Shown: positions 36,824-45,991 of the stretch, piece after piece | Layout of the letters: every line of letters begins with the position of its first letter | Numbering within the stretch: position 1 is the first letter of the stretch | From: PLA3 sp964592235 | GTDB taxonomy: Bacteria > Planctomycetota > Phycisphaerae > UBA1845 > UTPLA1 | Direction of reading: 5' to 3' | Assembly: GCA_964592235.1 (NCBI GenBank) | Contig: CAZQCF010000015.1 | Coordinates: 1 to 64,000, forward strand | DNA: 64,000 nt | The notes under the pieces: generated by a model | Told to the model about the DNA's origin: nothing | Database searches by the model: none | The model's input: only the letters and a program-made list of their open reading frames with translations | Position numbers and translations under genes: made by a program

Positions 36824-38290
36824 ATGGCAACTGCCACAGCAACAGGTAGCGCGGGCAAGGTTACGCAGGTCATCGGCTCGACGCTCGACGCCGAGTTTCC
36901 CGAAGACAAGATGCCGCGCATCTACAACGCCCTTCTCGTCGATGTCGAGCGCAAGGTCGGCGGCTCCGTCACCAAGGAGCGCCTGACCTGCGAGGTCGCT
37001 AGCCACCTGGGCGGCGGGCGCGTGCGAGCCGTCGTGCTCGGCAACACGGACGGCCTGCGACGCGGCGTTGACATCCTCGACACCGGCGCGCCCGTCAGCG
37101 TGCCCGTCGGCATGGAAACGCTCGGCCGCGTCTTCAACCTCGTCGGCAATCCGATCGACGGCCGCGGCCCGGTCAACGCGAAGACCACGCGACCCATTCA
37201 CCACGAGCCGGCGAACTTCTCCGAGCTGACGCCCAAGACCGAGCAGCTCGTGACCGGCATCAAGGTCATCGACCTGCTCGCGCCGTTTGTCCGCGGCGGC
37301 AAGACCGGCTTGTTCGGCGGCGCCGGCCTCGGCAAGACCGTCATCATCCAGGAGATGATCGCCCGCATCGCCCGCGAGCACTCGGGCTACTCCGTCTTCG
37401 CCGGCGTCGGCGAGCGAACCCGCGAGGGCAACGACCTCTGGCTCGAAATGCAGGAAGCGGAGTTCAAGGACAGCAGTGGCAAGGTGAAGAAGGTCATTGA
37501 GCACACGGCCATGGTCTTCGGCCAGATGAACGAGCCGCCGGGTGCGCGGTTGCGCGTGGCCTTGAGCGCCCTCACGATGGCCGAGTACTTCCGCGACGAT
37601 TCCGGCGCGGACACGATGCTCTTTATTGACAACATTTTCCGATTCAGCCAGGCGGGTTCCGAGGTATCGGCGTTGCTCGGTCGCATGCCCAGCGCCGTCG
37701 GTTACCAGCCGACGCTCTCCACCGAGATGGGCGAGTTGCAGGAGCGCATCACATCCACGAGCCAGGGCGCTGTCACATCGGTGCAGGCGGTGTACGTCCC
37801 GGCCGACGACTTGACCGACCCGGCCCCGGCGACGGCCTTCACCCACCTCGACGCGTTCATCGTGCTCGCGCGTTCGATTTCGGAGAAGGGCATTTATCCG
37901 GCCATCGATCCGCTGGCGTCAAGCAGCCGCATCCTGGACGCGCAATACATCGGTGATCGGCACTACAACTGCGCGAAGCGCGTGCAGCAGATTCTCCAGC
38001 GCTATCGCGACTTGCAGGACATCATCGCGATTCTCGGCGTGGACGAACTGTCAGAGGAAGACAAGCTGCTTGTCGCCCGGGCGAGGAAGATCGAGCGGTT
38101 CTTCAGCCAGCCCTTCTACGTCGCCGAAACGTTCACCGGTTTCCCCGGCAACTACACCCAGTTGGACGACACAATCCGCAGCTTCGAGGGCATCTGCGAC
38201 GGCAAGTACGATTCCCTGCCCGAGCAGGCGTTTATGTACGTCGGCGCGATCGAAGAAGCAGTCGAGAAGGCGAAGAAGCTCCAGCAGTGA
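36824..38290 (+). CDS. atpD: ATP synthase F1 subunit beta
   Basis: The catalytic subunit. The P-loop GGAGLGKT is near residue 165, the catalytic Glu is in GVGERTREGNDLW, and the DELSEED motif appears as DELSEEDKL. The 488 residues are slightly longer than usual. The ATG at 36824 has GGAG about nine bases upstream. It is the last gene of the operon: the terminator at 38365-38395 follows, so the epsilon subunit gene that usually comes next is absent here. Confidence 0.97.
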   Translation: MATATATGSAGKVTQVIGSTLDAEFPEDKMPRIYNALLVDVERKVGGSVTKERLTCEVASHLGGGRVRAVVLGNTDGLRRGVDILDTGAPVSVPVGMETLGRVFNLVGNPIDGRGPVNAKTTRPIHHEPANFSELTPKTEQLVTGIKVIDLLAPFVRGGKTGLFGGAGLGKTVIIQEMIARIAREHSGYSVFAGVGERTREGNDLWLEMQEAEFKDSSGKVKKVIEHTAMVFGQMNEPPGARLRVALSALTMAEYFRDDSGADTMLFIDNIFRFSQAGSEVSALLGRMPSAVGYQPTLSTEMGELQERITSTSQGAVTSVQAVYVPADDLTDPAPATAFTHLDAFIVLARSISEKGIYPAIDPLASSSRILDAQYIGDRHYNCAKRVQQILQRYRDLQDIIAILGVDELSEEDKLLVARARKIERFFSQPFYVAETFTGFPGNYTQLDDTIRSFEGICDGKYDSLPEQAFMYVGAIEEAVEKAKKLQQ

Positions 38291-38364
38291 TCGGCGGTCA
38301 GTCATGGGCCCAGATCGCGGTGGCGCTGATCGTTGTGGGCCCGCTCGATTTGGCGATTTCCCTG

Positions 38365-38395
38365 AAGCCCCGGCCAAGCTTGGCCGGGGCTTTAT
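38365..38395 (+). terminator. Strong Rho-independent terminator after atpD
   Basis: A perfect 28-bp palindrome (38365-38392, beginning AAGCCCCGGCCAAG) is followed by TTTATCTTT. It is the clearest intrinsic terminator in the window and ends the atp operon. Confidence 0.9.
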
Positions 38396-38484
38396 CTTTC
38401 AATCGATCTCGTGTTCTCAAACAACATAAAGTTTTCAATCGGCTTTGCGTTTTCAATCAATTTCGTGCTTCATGTTGCGTTTGA
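38396..38484. repeat. Degenerate 18-bp tandem repeat behind the terminator
   Basis: About five units can be aligned with an 18-base period; the clearest are GTTTTCAATCGGCTTTGC (38431-38448) and GTTTTCAATCAATTTCGT (38449-38466). No gene is recognised here; the 327-bp gap to the next gene at 38618 otherwise holds nothing clear. Confidence 0.5.
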
Positions 38485-38617
38485 TCTCCCGCCCGATCTG
38501 CCGCGTTCCCTTTCCGGGGCCATGTTCTTCTCGAAATATTCCCACCAAACCGCTCAATAAGAAGGGAGCGCGCCGATTCCGCGCCGTCGAGCCGCCAGTC
38601 GAATCAGGAGTTTCGCC

Positions 38618-39571
38618 ATGATCGGTCTCCACGCAGTTCTCGTCCGCCGGGCTATTACCGCCGTCGCAATTCTGTTCGCGCTCTCCTCGGAAGCTCACAG
38701 CCAGCAGCAGCGAGCCGACCCGGACTTCAAACCCGTTGCCGACAAGCCCGCCTACACGACGCAGCATCCTAAGATTCTCTTCGACGAAGCGCATCACAAC
38801 TTTCACACCGCCTCGGGGCGATACAAACCCTTCGCCGATCTCATCACTTCCGATGGCTGCGTCATCACCCCCAACACAGCGAAGTTCACCGCAAAATCGC
38901 TCAAGGGCTACGATGTGCTCATCATTGCCAACGCCATGGGCGCCGAGCGCATGGGCACGGAGGAGGCGCAGAATCCGGCCTTCACGACGAAGGAATGCCG
39001 CGCCGCGCGAGATTGGGTGAAGGAAGGCGGCGCGCTGCTCCTGATCACCGATCACTATCCGATGGGTTCAGCAGCCGAGCGGCTTGCCAAACAGTTTGGC
39101 ATAGATTCCAGCACGGGCGCAACGGAGGAGTACACGTTTGAGAAAAGTGCGGGGCTGGGCAATCACGCCATTCTGAAAGGTCGCAACGATTCCGAGCGCG
39201 TGGAGAAAGTCGGCACGTTCACGGGGCAGTCGCTCAAGGGCCCGCCGGGCAGCGCGGAGTTTCTCAAGTTGCCCGACGACGCGATGGAGCGCGTGCCCGA
39301 TCCGGAAAACCCGTTTCGCAATCGACCGTTGACGCGTTCAGCAAAGGGCCGCTGCCAGGCAGTCGCCTTGAAGTTCGGCAAAGGTCGCGTCGTGATGCTC
39401 GGCGAGGCGGCGATGCTCTCGGCACAGCTCGCGCCGGACGGCAGCAAGTTCGGCATGAACGTCGAGGGAATCGACAACAAGCAGTTTGCGCTAAACGTCA
39501 TTCATTGGCTCACGGGTCTGCTCGATGCGGACGAATCTCAAGACCAGCCGGGCACGGGTGCAGGAAACTAG
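38618..39571 (+). CDS. Secreted DUF4350-like protein
   Basis: The 317 residues start with a signal peptide (about 1-28, ending EAHS). The body has a GATase-like arrangement: PKILFDEAHHNFHTASG near the N-terminus, then LKGYDVLIIANAMGA, REWVKEGGALLLITDHYP-like and, near the C-terminus, KGRVVMLGEAAMLSAQL. This is the layout of DUF4350-type domains found in secreted planctomycete proteins. No catalytic Cys is apparent, so a binding role is more likely than amidotransferase activity. It converges on the metalloprotease-dockerin gene across family 1 copy B. Confidence 0.7.
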   Translation: MIGLHAVLVRRAITAVAILFALSSEAHSQQQRADPDFKPVADKPAYTTQHPKILFDEAHHNFHTASGRYKPFADLITSDGCVITPNTAKFTAKSLKGYDVLIIANAMGAERMGTEEAQNPAFTTKECRAARDWVKEGGALLLITDHYPMGSAAERLAKQFGIDSSTGATEEYTFEKSAGLGNHAILKGRNDSERVEKVGTFTGQSLKGPPGSAEFLKLPDDAMERVPDPENPFRNRPLTRSAKGRCQAVALKFGKGRVVMLGEAAMLSAQLAPDGSKFGMNVEGIDNKQFALNVIHWLTGLLDADESQDQPGTGAGN

Positions 39572-39576
39572 AACCG

Positions 39577-39694
39577 GTTTCAAAACTCCTCTCCCCCTTG
39601 GGGGAGAGGTTGGGTGAGGGGGGAAAGTGGTTCAAACGAAATGATTCACCCTCACCCCGACCCTCTCCCTGGAAGGGAGAGGGTGTTTTGAAAC
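39577..39694. repeat. 118-bp structured repeat, family 1 copy B
   Basis: Terminal inverted repeats GTTTCAAAAC and GTTTTGAAAC are perfect. Inside are two large hairpins (CTCTCCCCC/GGGGGAGAG and CCCTCTCCCT/AGGGAGAGGG) joined by GGGTGAGG/CCTCACCC pairing. It is 107 of 118 bases identical to copy C read in the opposite direction. It lies between two convergent genes. Confidence 0.9.
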
Positions 39695-39705
39695 AGTTTG
39701 TAGGC

Positions 39706-42700
39706 CTAGCGCCCGAGGAGCAGGTCGACCATCGGCCCGATATCGGATTCGTCGACGTTCCCGTCGTTTGTCAGATCGCCCAACAGGATGTTGCAACCGA
39801 CGTGCGTCGTGGCGTAGCCCTGCGGATCGAGCAGCGCCTGCACGAATGCGGCGATGTCCAGTCCGTTCACGGCGCAGTCGCAGTTCAGGTCGCCGAGATT
39901 GAGATAGGTCGGCCCCAGCGTCGCGGTCACGTGAAACGTATCCAGGCCCGCCTCGACCGTGCTTTGCGGATTCGCATCGTTGACGGTGAACCGAACCTGC
40001 ATCGTGGAGGTCAGTGTGACTCCTGCCGCGAGCAGGTCTTCGTGATCGATCTGGTGATACTGCCAGTTCAACCCGCCGTTCTGGGTGTGCAGCGCGATCT
40101 GGGTCCACGGTCCCGCCGGCCCGTTCGAGCTGATTTCGACCAGCATCCGATCCACGCCGCCGTTCGTGTTGGATAGCCGCAAGTAGTACTCGTAGCTCAT
40201 CGTGATCACGCCGGCGGACATGTCCATGATCGGCGAGATCAATCGCACCGCGCCGTTGTCCACATCCGAATCGCCCGGAGTGTTCTGCGTGAGCCAGCAC
40301 TGCCCGCCGAAGTCGGCGTCGAATGCCGGATCGAATGAACTGCCCGGATCATTGATTGGCGTGCCGCGCTGCCATTGGCCGGCCGTCGCGCCGAGGACGG
40401 CCGTCGTCCAGCCGCGGTCGCGCTCGAAATTGTCAAACAGCACTGTCGGAGATTCGCACTCGTCGGGTCGGTTGTCGCCGTTGCAGTCCCGGCTTACACC
40501 GCCGGCGATGTCGCAGGTGTCCGGCACGCCGTTTCCGTTGCAGTCGAACAGGGGCCCGTTGGGCCATAGCTCCAGCCGATCGGGGATGCCGTTCGTGTTG
40601 CAATCGGTCTCGCACTCGTCGGGCGTCCCATTGCGGTTGCTGTCAGCGCTGGAGCCGGAGGCAAGGTCGCACGAGTCAATCAACTGGTTGTTGTTGCAAT
40701 CAACGCCCCATCCCGGCATGAAATCGAAACCGGTAGAGAATCGCAGCCCCGTGTCGTTTCCGGTGATGTACGACCGGATGAAGTTGCCCGTGCGGGCTTC
40801 GAACTGATAAATGCGCGTCGAGTTCACGTGCAGCGGGTGAGGGCCGTCTCCACCGGTGAATGAGTGGTCGTCGTCGTGCCCGCCGCCATTGGGGTCGCCG
40901 TTGTGGAAGTGTCGGCTGATGTAGACCTGGCCGTCCGGGCCGATCCGCACGCCCCAGGGGCCAGCCATAGTCAGCGCGACATCGGTTCCTGCCCGGTTGA
41001 ACTTGCGAAGGAGGTTGCCGGTCGCCCCGTCGTACTCCAGCACCGACCGCGTGGAGAAGCTTGCCGCCAGCAGGTTGCCGTCGGGCTTGAAGGCGATTCC
41101 GCGCGGGTTATCCAGCCCGCCACTGTGCTGATTGGAGACAAACTCTCCAACAAACGCTCCCGTGACGCCGTCGTACTCCAGGATTCGGCTGTCGTTGCTG
41201 GTGACAAACAGGTTTCCATTCGGGCCGAACTCCAATCCGAACGGCGACACCAGCCCGCCTGCGCCCGGCGCGACAAACACGCCCACAAACGCACCCGTGG
41301 TTCCATCGTATTCCAGCACAGCATGACTTCCGCTGCTGGAGACAAATACGTTTCCGTTCGGGCCGCGCGTGATGCCGGTTGGTGTCGCCAGCCCGCCGGA
41401 CCCCGCGCTAACGAAATCGCCCACGGTCGCACCCGTTCGATCAAACTCCACGACGCGATGATCGTGGCCGCTGGTGACCAGAATGCGCCCATCCGGCGTG
41501 ACCAGCACGTCGTTCGGTTCGTCAACCTGCAGCGCATCGGTCGCAATGGTCACCACGCCGCTGGCCGCATGAAACGCCTTCACACCGCCTTCATGCCCGG
41601 CCAGCCACGCGGCGTGCGCATTGTCGAGTTCGGCGAGGTCTGTCATCCCGTCGTTGTCGCAGTCCTGGCAGGAATCGAGAATGTTGTCGCGATCGCGATC
41701 CAGCGTCATGTTTGCGAGAATCTCGACCGCATCGGCCGTGCCGTTGCGATTGCAATCCGTCTGGCATTCATCGGGGACGACGTTGTTGTCCAGATCGGCG
41801 CTGAAACTGTTCGCGATGTCCACGTCGTCGGGAATGTTGTTGCCGTTGCAGTCTGGCTCGCACTCGTCAGGGACTCCGTTGAGATTCAGATCCGTGCTGG
41901 TCATCGCGGCGATGTCGGCCGGGTCCAGCGTGCCGTTGTTGTTGCAGTCTTCGCATTCATCGGGCACGCTGTTGCCGTTCGCGTCCGGCGCGCCGCCGAG
42001 GATCTCCGTCTCGTCGGCGATTCCATTTCCATTGCAGTCGTGCATTAGGCAGGTCAGCCCTTCGAGATACGGCTCGATGATCGCCTGAATGCCGCGATGG
42101 AACCGCAGATCGCTGACGGCGTTTCCACCGCTGACGGTCTGGCTGCAATAGCTCATGATCGTGCCGCGCCGGGCCGGTGTGTCGAGGCTGAAGCAGTTGT
42201 CCAGGCCGATATCGTGCGTGTGCGGCGCGTCGATGTTGTGCCCCAGCTCGTGCGCGGTCACGAATATGTCATAATTGAACACGCTCGGAAACTGCGGATC
42301 GGGAAACATGCCCATCGCGTAGCCGACGACCGAGTAGCCGTTGGTGCCGCAGAGCGATCCCAGAAAGGCCACGCCGCCATAAGGCAGATCGCGCCGCCCG
42401 GAGAAGAACTGGGCCACGTCGCGCGGCACGGCCTGCATGTTGGCATTCCAGAACGAGCGAAACGCGTTCAGCGGGTCAGGCTCGTTGAACAGGTCGTTCC
42501 AATCGTCCCAGACGCGCACGAACGTGAGATCGACGCGCGCGTCGACGTCGCGCTCGCAGATCGTGCTGACCTCGGCAAACACTGCGGCCGTGTAGCTCGC
42601 TGTCGCGACGGGGTCACCGAATAGCTGAAACAATTCATGGTCGGTTTCCACCGCCAGTCGAATGACATGCGGTCCGGGTTTCGGGGGCGTACTGGGGCCC

Positions 42701-43314
42701 AGCGCGGGTTCGCGAGCGGGAACCGGGGCAGCCATTGCGCCGACGGCGCAAGACGGCGTATCCGGTCCTCGCTGGCCGGCGAAGATCATCGGCTCCAGCG
42801 CGACCTGACCTTGCTGAAGGCTCGATCCGTCCGAAGGATGATTCGTGATGCGATAGCGCGCCCCGCCGCGCCCCAGATCAACGATGCCGCCCACGCCTGT
42901 GGGCGAAAGCGATATAAAGACAAACGAATCGGCGTGACCCGGTACGCGGCCTCGAAGGACCAGGGCTTCGGCGACGGCGCCTGAAATGTCCCGATCCGGC
43001 CCGCCGGCCTGGCCCATCACGAATTGCGTTCTCGGAGCGGGGGCGCTTCGGTGATCGAGCGCGAGGTCCACCGCTTCGCCGCCCGGCAGTGGAACGCCGA
43101 CAACCCGGGTGAAGCCCTGGGAGTCGAAACGCGCCTGAAGCTCCGCGCGATCGATTGATACAACGGTCTTTGAATGGGCATTGCGGTGCCGCGGTCGCCC
43201 TTCTTCGGCGACGGTCTGCGCCACGCACGCCAGGGCGATCCCAACGGCCATCGCCCGCGCCGAGAGAATGAAAACACGTCGAGAACGGGGGAGTTTGCGG
43301 ATCGGTGTCATCAT
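39706..43314 (-). CDS. Secreted metzincin-type protease with beta-propeller and dockerin-like end
   Basis: The ATG at 43314 has purine-rich GGAGATGGGA upstream; about 1202 residues (the frame is open to 43374). Domains in order: signal peptide; zincin catalytic site HELGHNIDAPH near residue 358 with Met-turn IMSYC; a run of EF-hand-like DCNGNGIAD/DANGNSVPDECE repeats (about 425-560); an NHL/six-blade propeller with repeated LEYDG units (about 590-805); a second DCN-type block (about 865-960); a jelly-roll-like region (NFERDRGW onward); and a C-terminal dockerin-like pair, GDLNCDCAVNGLDIAAFV and GDLTNDGNVDESDIG. Calcium-dependent secretion or surface attachment is likely. The target of the protease is unknown. 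Confidence 0.87.
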   Translation of the reverse strand: MMTPIRKLPRSRRVFILSARAMAVGIALACVAQTVAEEGRPRHRNAHSKTVVSIDRAELQARFDSQGFTRVVGVPLPGGEAVDLALDHRSAPAPRTQFVMGQAGGPDRDISGAVAEALVLRGRVPGHADSFVFISLSPTGVGGIVDLGRGGARYRITNHPSDGSSLQQGQVALEPMIFAGQRGPDTPSCAVGAMAAPVPAREPALGPSTPPKPGPHVIRLAVETDHELFQLFGDPVATASYTAAVFAEVSTICERDVDARVDLTFVRVWDDWNDLFNEPDPLNAFRSFWNANMQAVPRDVAQFFSGRRDLPYGGVAFLGSLCGTNGYSVVGYAMGMFPDPQFPSVFNYDIFVTAHELGHNIDAPHTHDIGLDNCFSLDTPARRGTIMSYCSQTVSGGNAVSDLRFHRGIQAIIEPYLEGLTCLMHDCNGNGIADETEILGGAPDANGNSVPDECEDCNNNGTLDPADIAAMTSTDLNLNGVPDECEPDCNGNNIPDDVDIANSFSADLDNNVVPDECQTDCNRNGTADAVEILANMTLDRDRDNILDSCQDCDNDGMTDLAELDNAHAAWLAGHEGGVKAFHAASGVVTIATDALQVDEPNDVLVTPDGRILVTSGHDHRVVEFDRTGATVGDFVSAGSGGLATPTGITRGPNGNVFVSSSGSHAVLEYDGTTGAFVGVFVAPGAGGLVSPFGLEFGPNGNLFVTSNDSRILEYDGVTGAFVGEFVSNQHSGGLDNPRGIAFKPDGNLLAASFSTRSVLEYDGATGNLLRKFNRAGTDVALTMAGPWGVRIGPDGQVYISRHFHNGDPNGGGHDDDHSFTGGDGPHPLHVNSTRIYQFEARTGNFIRSYITGNDTGLRFSTGFDFMPGWGVDCNNNQLIDSCDLASGSSADSNRNGTPDECETDCNTNGIPDRLELWPNGPLFDCNGNGVPDTCDIAGGVSRDCNGDNRPDECESPTVLFDNFERDRGWTTAVLGATAGQWQRGTPINDPGSSFDPAFDADFGGQCWLTQNTPGDSDVDNGAVRLISPIMDMSAGVITMSYEYYLRLSNTNGGVDRMLVEISSNGPAGPWTQIALHTQNGGLNWQYHQIDHEDLLAAGVTLTSTMQVRFTVNDANPQSTVEAGLDTFHVTATLGPTYLNLGDLNCDCAVNGLDIAAFVQALLDPQGYATTHVGCNILLGDLTNDGNVDESDIGPMVDLLLGR

Positions 43315-43709
43315 CAGATTCCCATCTCCACGATCGATCGCTCGCGCGAGGGCCGCGCGCACTCGGGTAAGCACACGGTTATTTTAACCAATGCCAGGCG
43401 GGCGATTCGCGCAAAAGTCCCGGGAAACGTGTTAATTTGAGGGCGGCCGTGTGCAATGAACCGCCTGCGGCCGCGTTTGCGTGGAAATATGGGGGCGGCG
43501 TTGTGAATGCCGGAGGCGGATGGAGTGAAATCGTCGTCAGCGGAAAAAAAGTCAGGCCTGCCGCAAGACCGGAGCCCACGCCGTGGCGCTCGGATGAGGG
43601 CGTTGTCTTACGACAGGCCTTGTGTGAACGGTCGGAGCGTGCGTCCGTGTCATCTCATCCGTGAGTCGCTCCTCCCGCGATTTGCCCCGCGATGGGGGTC
43701 ACATTCCCA
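43315..43709. other. Gene-free interval, nothing distinctive
   Basis: The 395-bp space lies between the metalloprotease start and the 3' end of the ATP-cone gene. It holds no supported ORF; a small palindrome (GGTTATTTTAACC) near 43380 is the only notable element and might lie in the metalloprotease promoter. Confidence 0.5.
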
Positions 43710-44366
43710 TTACTCGCCGGCGCCCCTTGCGGGGTTGGCCGGATCGGTATGGTCCTTCACCTTGCCTTTTGAGTTCGTCCGCTCGTGTCGCACGCGCTTC
43801 ACCACCAGCGCGCCGGGCATCAGGCCCCACGCGAGCAGCTCGCTGCGCACCATCTCGCGCACGAGGCCCGCCGTCACGACGCGCAGGCCGCAGTTGAACA
43901 CCAGCTGCTCCACGCGACTGGCCATCATGCGCGACGTCGGCGCGTCCAACTGATGCTGCCGCTTCAGATGCTGCACGATCAGCGACTTGTCCCAGCGCTT
44001 CTGGACGAAACGCCCGTCGGTCGGCCTTGGCGTCGCGACCATCATCACTTTGCGCCGCCGGTCGCGAAGGTTGGCATGGTGGCGGATCGCCATGGCCGCC
44101 TCGCAATGCCCGGTCTGGCTCAACACGAGGTCCACCAGATCGACCAGTTGACGCGAGGGAATGGTGGATCCCTTGCTGATGCTGTGCAAGTACTCGGTGA
44201 CCGCCTCGCCCAGGCCGCGCGCCATGGCGGCGGTCAGTTCCGATGCCTCCCCGGTTGCCTCCAGGCCGCTGAAGATGCAACTAAGGATTTTGGACGTCAT
44301 GAACGGCTCGATGCTTCCATCGCGCTTCACGACGCGCAACTCGCCCTTACTCCGTTGGTGGCTCAT
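43710..44366 (-). CDS. ATP-cone domain protein, partner of nrdR
   Basis: The start at 44366 overlaps the nrdR stop by 20 bases; 218 residues. The first about 95 residues form an ATP-cone domain (LRVVKRDGSIEPFMTSKIL, then SQTGHCEAAMAIRHHAN). The rest has a second cone-like segment (WDKSLIVQHLKRQHQLDAPT, then MMASRVEQLVFNCGLR). NrdR and the large ribonucleotide reductase carry such cones to sense ATP/dATP, so this may be an extra nucleotide sensor or a co-regulator. There is no zinc ribbon and no catalytic domain. The C-terminus is basic. Confidence 0.78.
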   Translation of the reverse strand: MSHQRSKGELRVVKRDGSIEPFMTSKILSCIFSGLEATGEASELTAAMARGLGEAVTEYLHSISKGSTIPSRQLVDLVDLVLSQTGHCEAAMAIRHHANLRDRRRKVMMVATPRPTDGRFVQKRWDKSLIVQHLKRQHQLDAPTSRMMASRVEQLVFNCGLRVVTAGLVREMVRSELLAWGLMPGALVVKRVRHERTNSKGKVKDHTDPANPARGAGE

Positions 44367-44862
44367 GGAAAAGTTCCTGCTGACCGTCGACCTCCTGCTT
44401 GTCGCGGTCCAAGATGTCTTTGGCTTCCTGTATGAAGTCATCCACCATCTGGAACTCGTGGTAGAGGCTGGCGAAGCGCAGGTACGCGATCTTGTCGATC
44501 TTGCGCAGCCGCAGCGCGACCGCCTCTCCGAGGAAGGCGCTGGGCACTTCGCGGTCGAACTGCCGGAAGACCTGCTCCTCGACTTCGTTGATGATGTCGG
44601 TGAGGGCTTCGGCGCTGATCGATCGTTTCCAGCAGGCGCGCTGCAGGCCGCCGAACAGCTTCTCGCGCTCGTAGGGCGCGCGGGTGCCGTCCTTCTTGAC
44701 GACCAGCAACCGGACCGTTTCCTCGACGCGTTCATAAGTGGTGTAGCGGCGCTGGCATGAGGGGCACTCGCGCCGCCGTCGGATGACTGTCCCCCCCTCC
44801 GTCAGTCGCGAATCGATGACTTTGTCCCGATGACGATTTTCTTTGCAGTACGGGCATTGCAT
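44347..44862 (-). CDS. nrdR: Transcriptional regulator NrdR
   Basis: It represses ribonucleotide reductase genes, sensing dATP/ATP. The ATG at 44862 gives 171 residues. An N-terminal zinc ribbon is clear (C3, C6, C33, C36), followed by RRYTTYERVE and the ATP-cone domain (VVKKDGTRAPYEREKLFGGL, then DIINEVEEQVFRQ, with FLGEAVALRLRKIDKIAY). The C-terminus has an acidic extension (QEVDGQQELFHEPPTE). No nrd genes are in the window; its target sites were not identified. Confidence 0.97.
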   Translation of the reverse strand: MQCPYCKENRHRDKVIDSRLTEGGTVIRRRRECPSCQRRYTTYERVEETVRLLVVKKDGTRAPYEREKLFGGLQRACWKRSISAEALTDIINEVEEQVFRQFDREVPSAFLGEAVALRLRKIDKIAYLRFASLYHEFQMVDDFIQEAKDILDRDKQEVDGQQELFHEPPTE

Positions 44863-45058
44863 GGATCGCCACGGCTGTTTGTCGGGGTTGCCCACCAGCC
44901 CCAACATCTTGTATGCCTGCCGACCGTATCACCCTACGGCGCGGGTGTCAAGAAAAAAATGCACGCCATGTGATTCGCCACGGTCGAACTCCGGCCGTAA
45001 GATTTCGCCTCGCGCCGCGGAACGACTCCAAACCGCGCCGCAAGAAGAATTCACAACC

Positions 45059-45967
45059 ATGACCGGACGACTTCTCGAACACCGATTGAGCGACATTCTC
45101 CTCACCGGCTACAGCGTGGCCGGGGAGGAGACGGTCATTGCCGCGCCGGAGTTGAATGTGTGTTTCGATGTCGGCAAAGCGCCCGCGCAGATGCTCGCGG
45201 TCGATCATGTCCTCCTTTCTCACGGGCACATGGATCACTCCGCCGGCCTCGCCTACTACTTCAGCCAGCGAAATTTTGTCGGCAATGCGCCGGGCTGCGT
45301 GCTGGCGCCGGTCTCACTGGTCGAACCGATCCGCGACTTGCTTCGCGTCTGGTCGCGCATCGAAGGCCACCCGTCCCCCGCGCGCATCATCGGCATGAAA
45401 CCCGGGGACAGTTTGGACGTTCGCAAGGGGCTGGTGGTTCGCGCGTTCGAGATCAATCACGGCGTCGCGTCGCTTGGATTTGTCGTGGTCGACGTGCGAC
45501 ACAAACTCAAGCCCGAGTTCGTCGGCAAGACCGGCCCGGAGCTGGTCGCGCTGAAGAAGCAGGGGGTGCAGATTGAGCACACCGTCGAAGTGCCGCTCGT
45601 CGCCTATTGCGGCGACACGGCCGAGGGCGCGTGGATGGATCATCCGCAGGCGCGCACGGCGAAGGTGCTGATAATGGAATGCACGTTCTTCGAGGCCGAC
45701 CACGTGAAGCGGGCGCGGGCGGGCTATCACCTGCATGTGAAAGACGTGGCCCGCATTCTGCCGCGGCTCGAGAACGAGCACTTTCTCCTGACGCACCTGA
45801 CGCGGCGCACAAGCCTGCGCCAGGCACGGGCGATGCTGGGGAAGATGGTCCCGCCCGACGTAATGGCCCGCGTGACGTTTCTGATGGATTCGAAGCGCGG
45901 CCGACCAGCGAGCGACGAACCGCCGATGCCGGCGAATGATGCCGGCTCGCGCGGGGAGGCGAGCTGA
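45059..45967 (+). CDS. MBL-fold metallohydrolase, RNase Z-like
   Basis: The 302 residues start at the ATG at 45059; the longer open frame to 44843 lies across nrdR and lacks conservation. The metal site SHGHMDHSAG gives H55, H57, D59, H60. CGDTAEGAW provides a further Asp, and a late His is in HFLLTHLTRR. The order is that of RNase Z and related enzymes, although RNase Z is usually a bit longer and the exosite arm was not recognised. The function could be tRNA 3' processing or another phosphodiesterase. Confidence 0.75.
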   Translation: MTGRLLEHRLSDILLTGYSVAGEETVIAAPELNVCFDVGKAPAQMLAVDHVLLSHGHMDHSAGLAYYFSQRNFVGNAPGCVLAPVSLVEPIRDLLRVWSRIEGHPSPARIIGMKPGDSLDVRKGLVVRAFEINHGVASLGFVVVDVRHKLKPEFVGKTGPELVALKKQGVQIEHTVEVPLVAYCGDTAEGAWMDHPQARTAKVLIMECTFFEADHVKRARAGYHLHVKDVARILPRLENEHFLLTHLTRRTSLRQARAMLGKMVPPDVMARVTFLMDSKRGRPASDEPPMPANDAGSRGEAS

Positions 45968-45991
45968 CGCGCGAGCGCTGCGCATCGCAGT

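Noticed and set aside
38287..38484. Short frame after atpD as a possible atpC
   Set aside because: It contains the terminator palindrome and tandem repeat, and lacks the epsilon beta-sandwich pattern.
43379..43664. Two short frames between the metalloprotease and the ATP-cone gene
   Set aside because: Low-complexity Arg/Pro/Gly-rich translation with no start signal.
44843..45058. Upstream extension of the MBL-fold gene
   Set aside because: It overlaps the nrdR start on the other strand and lacks homology; the ATG at 45059 fits the family.
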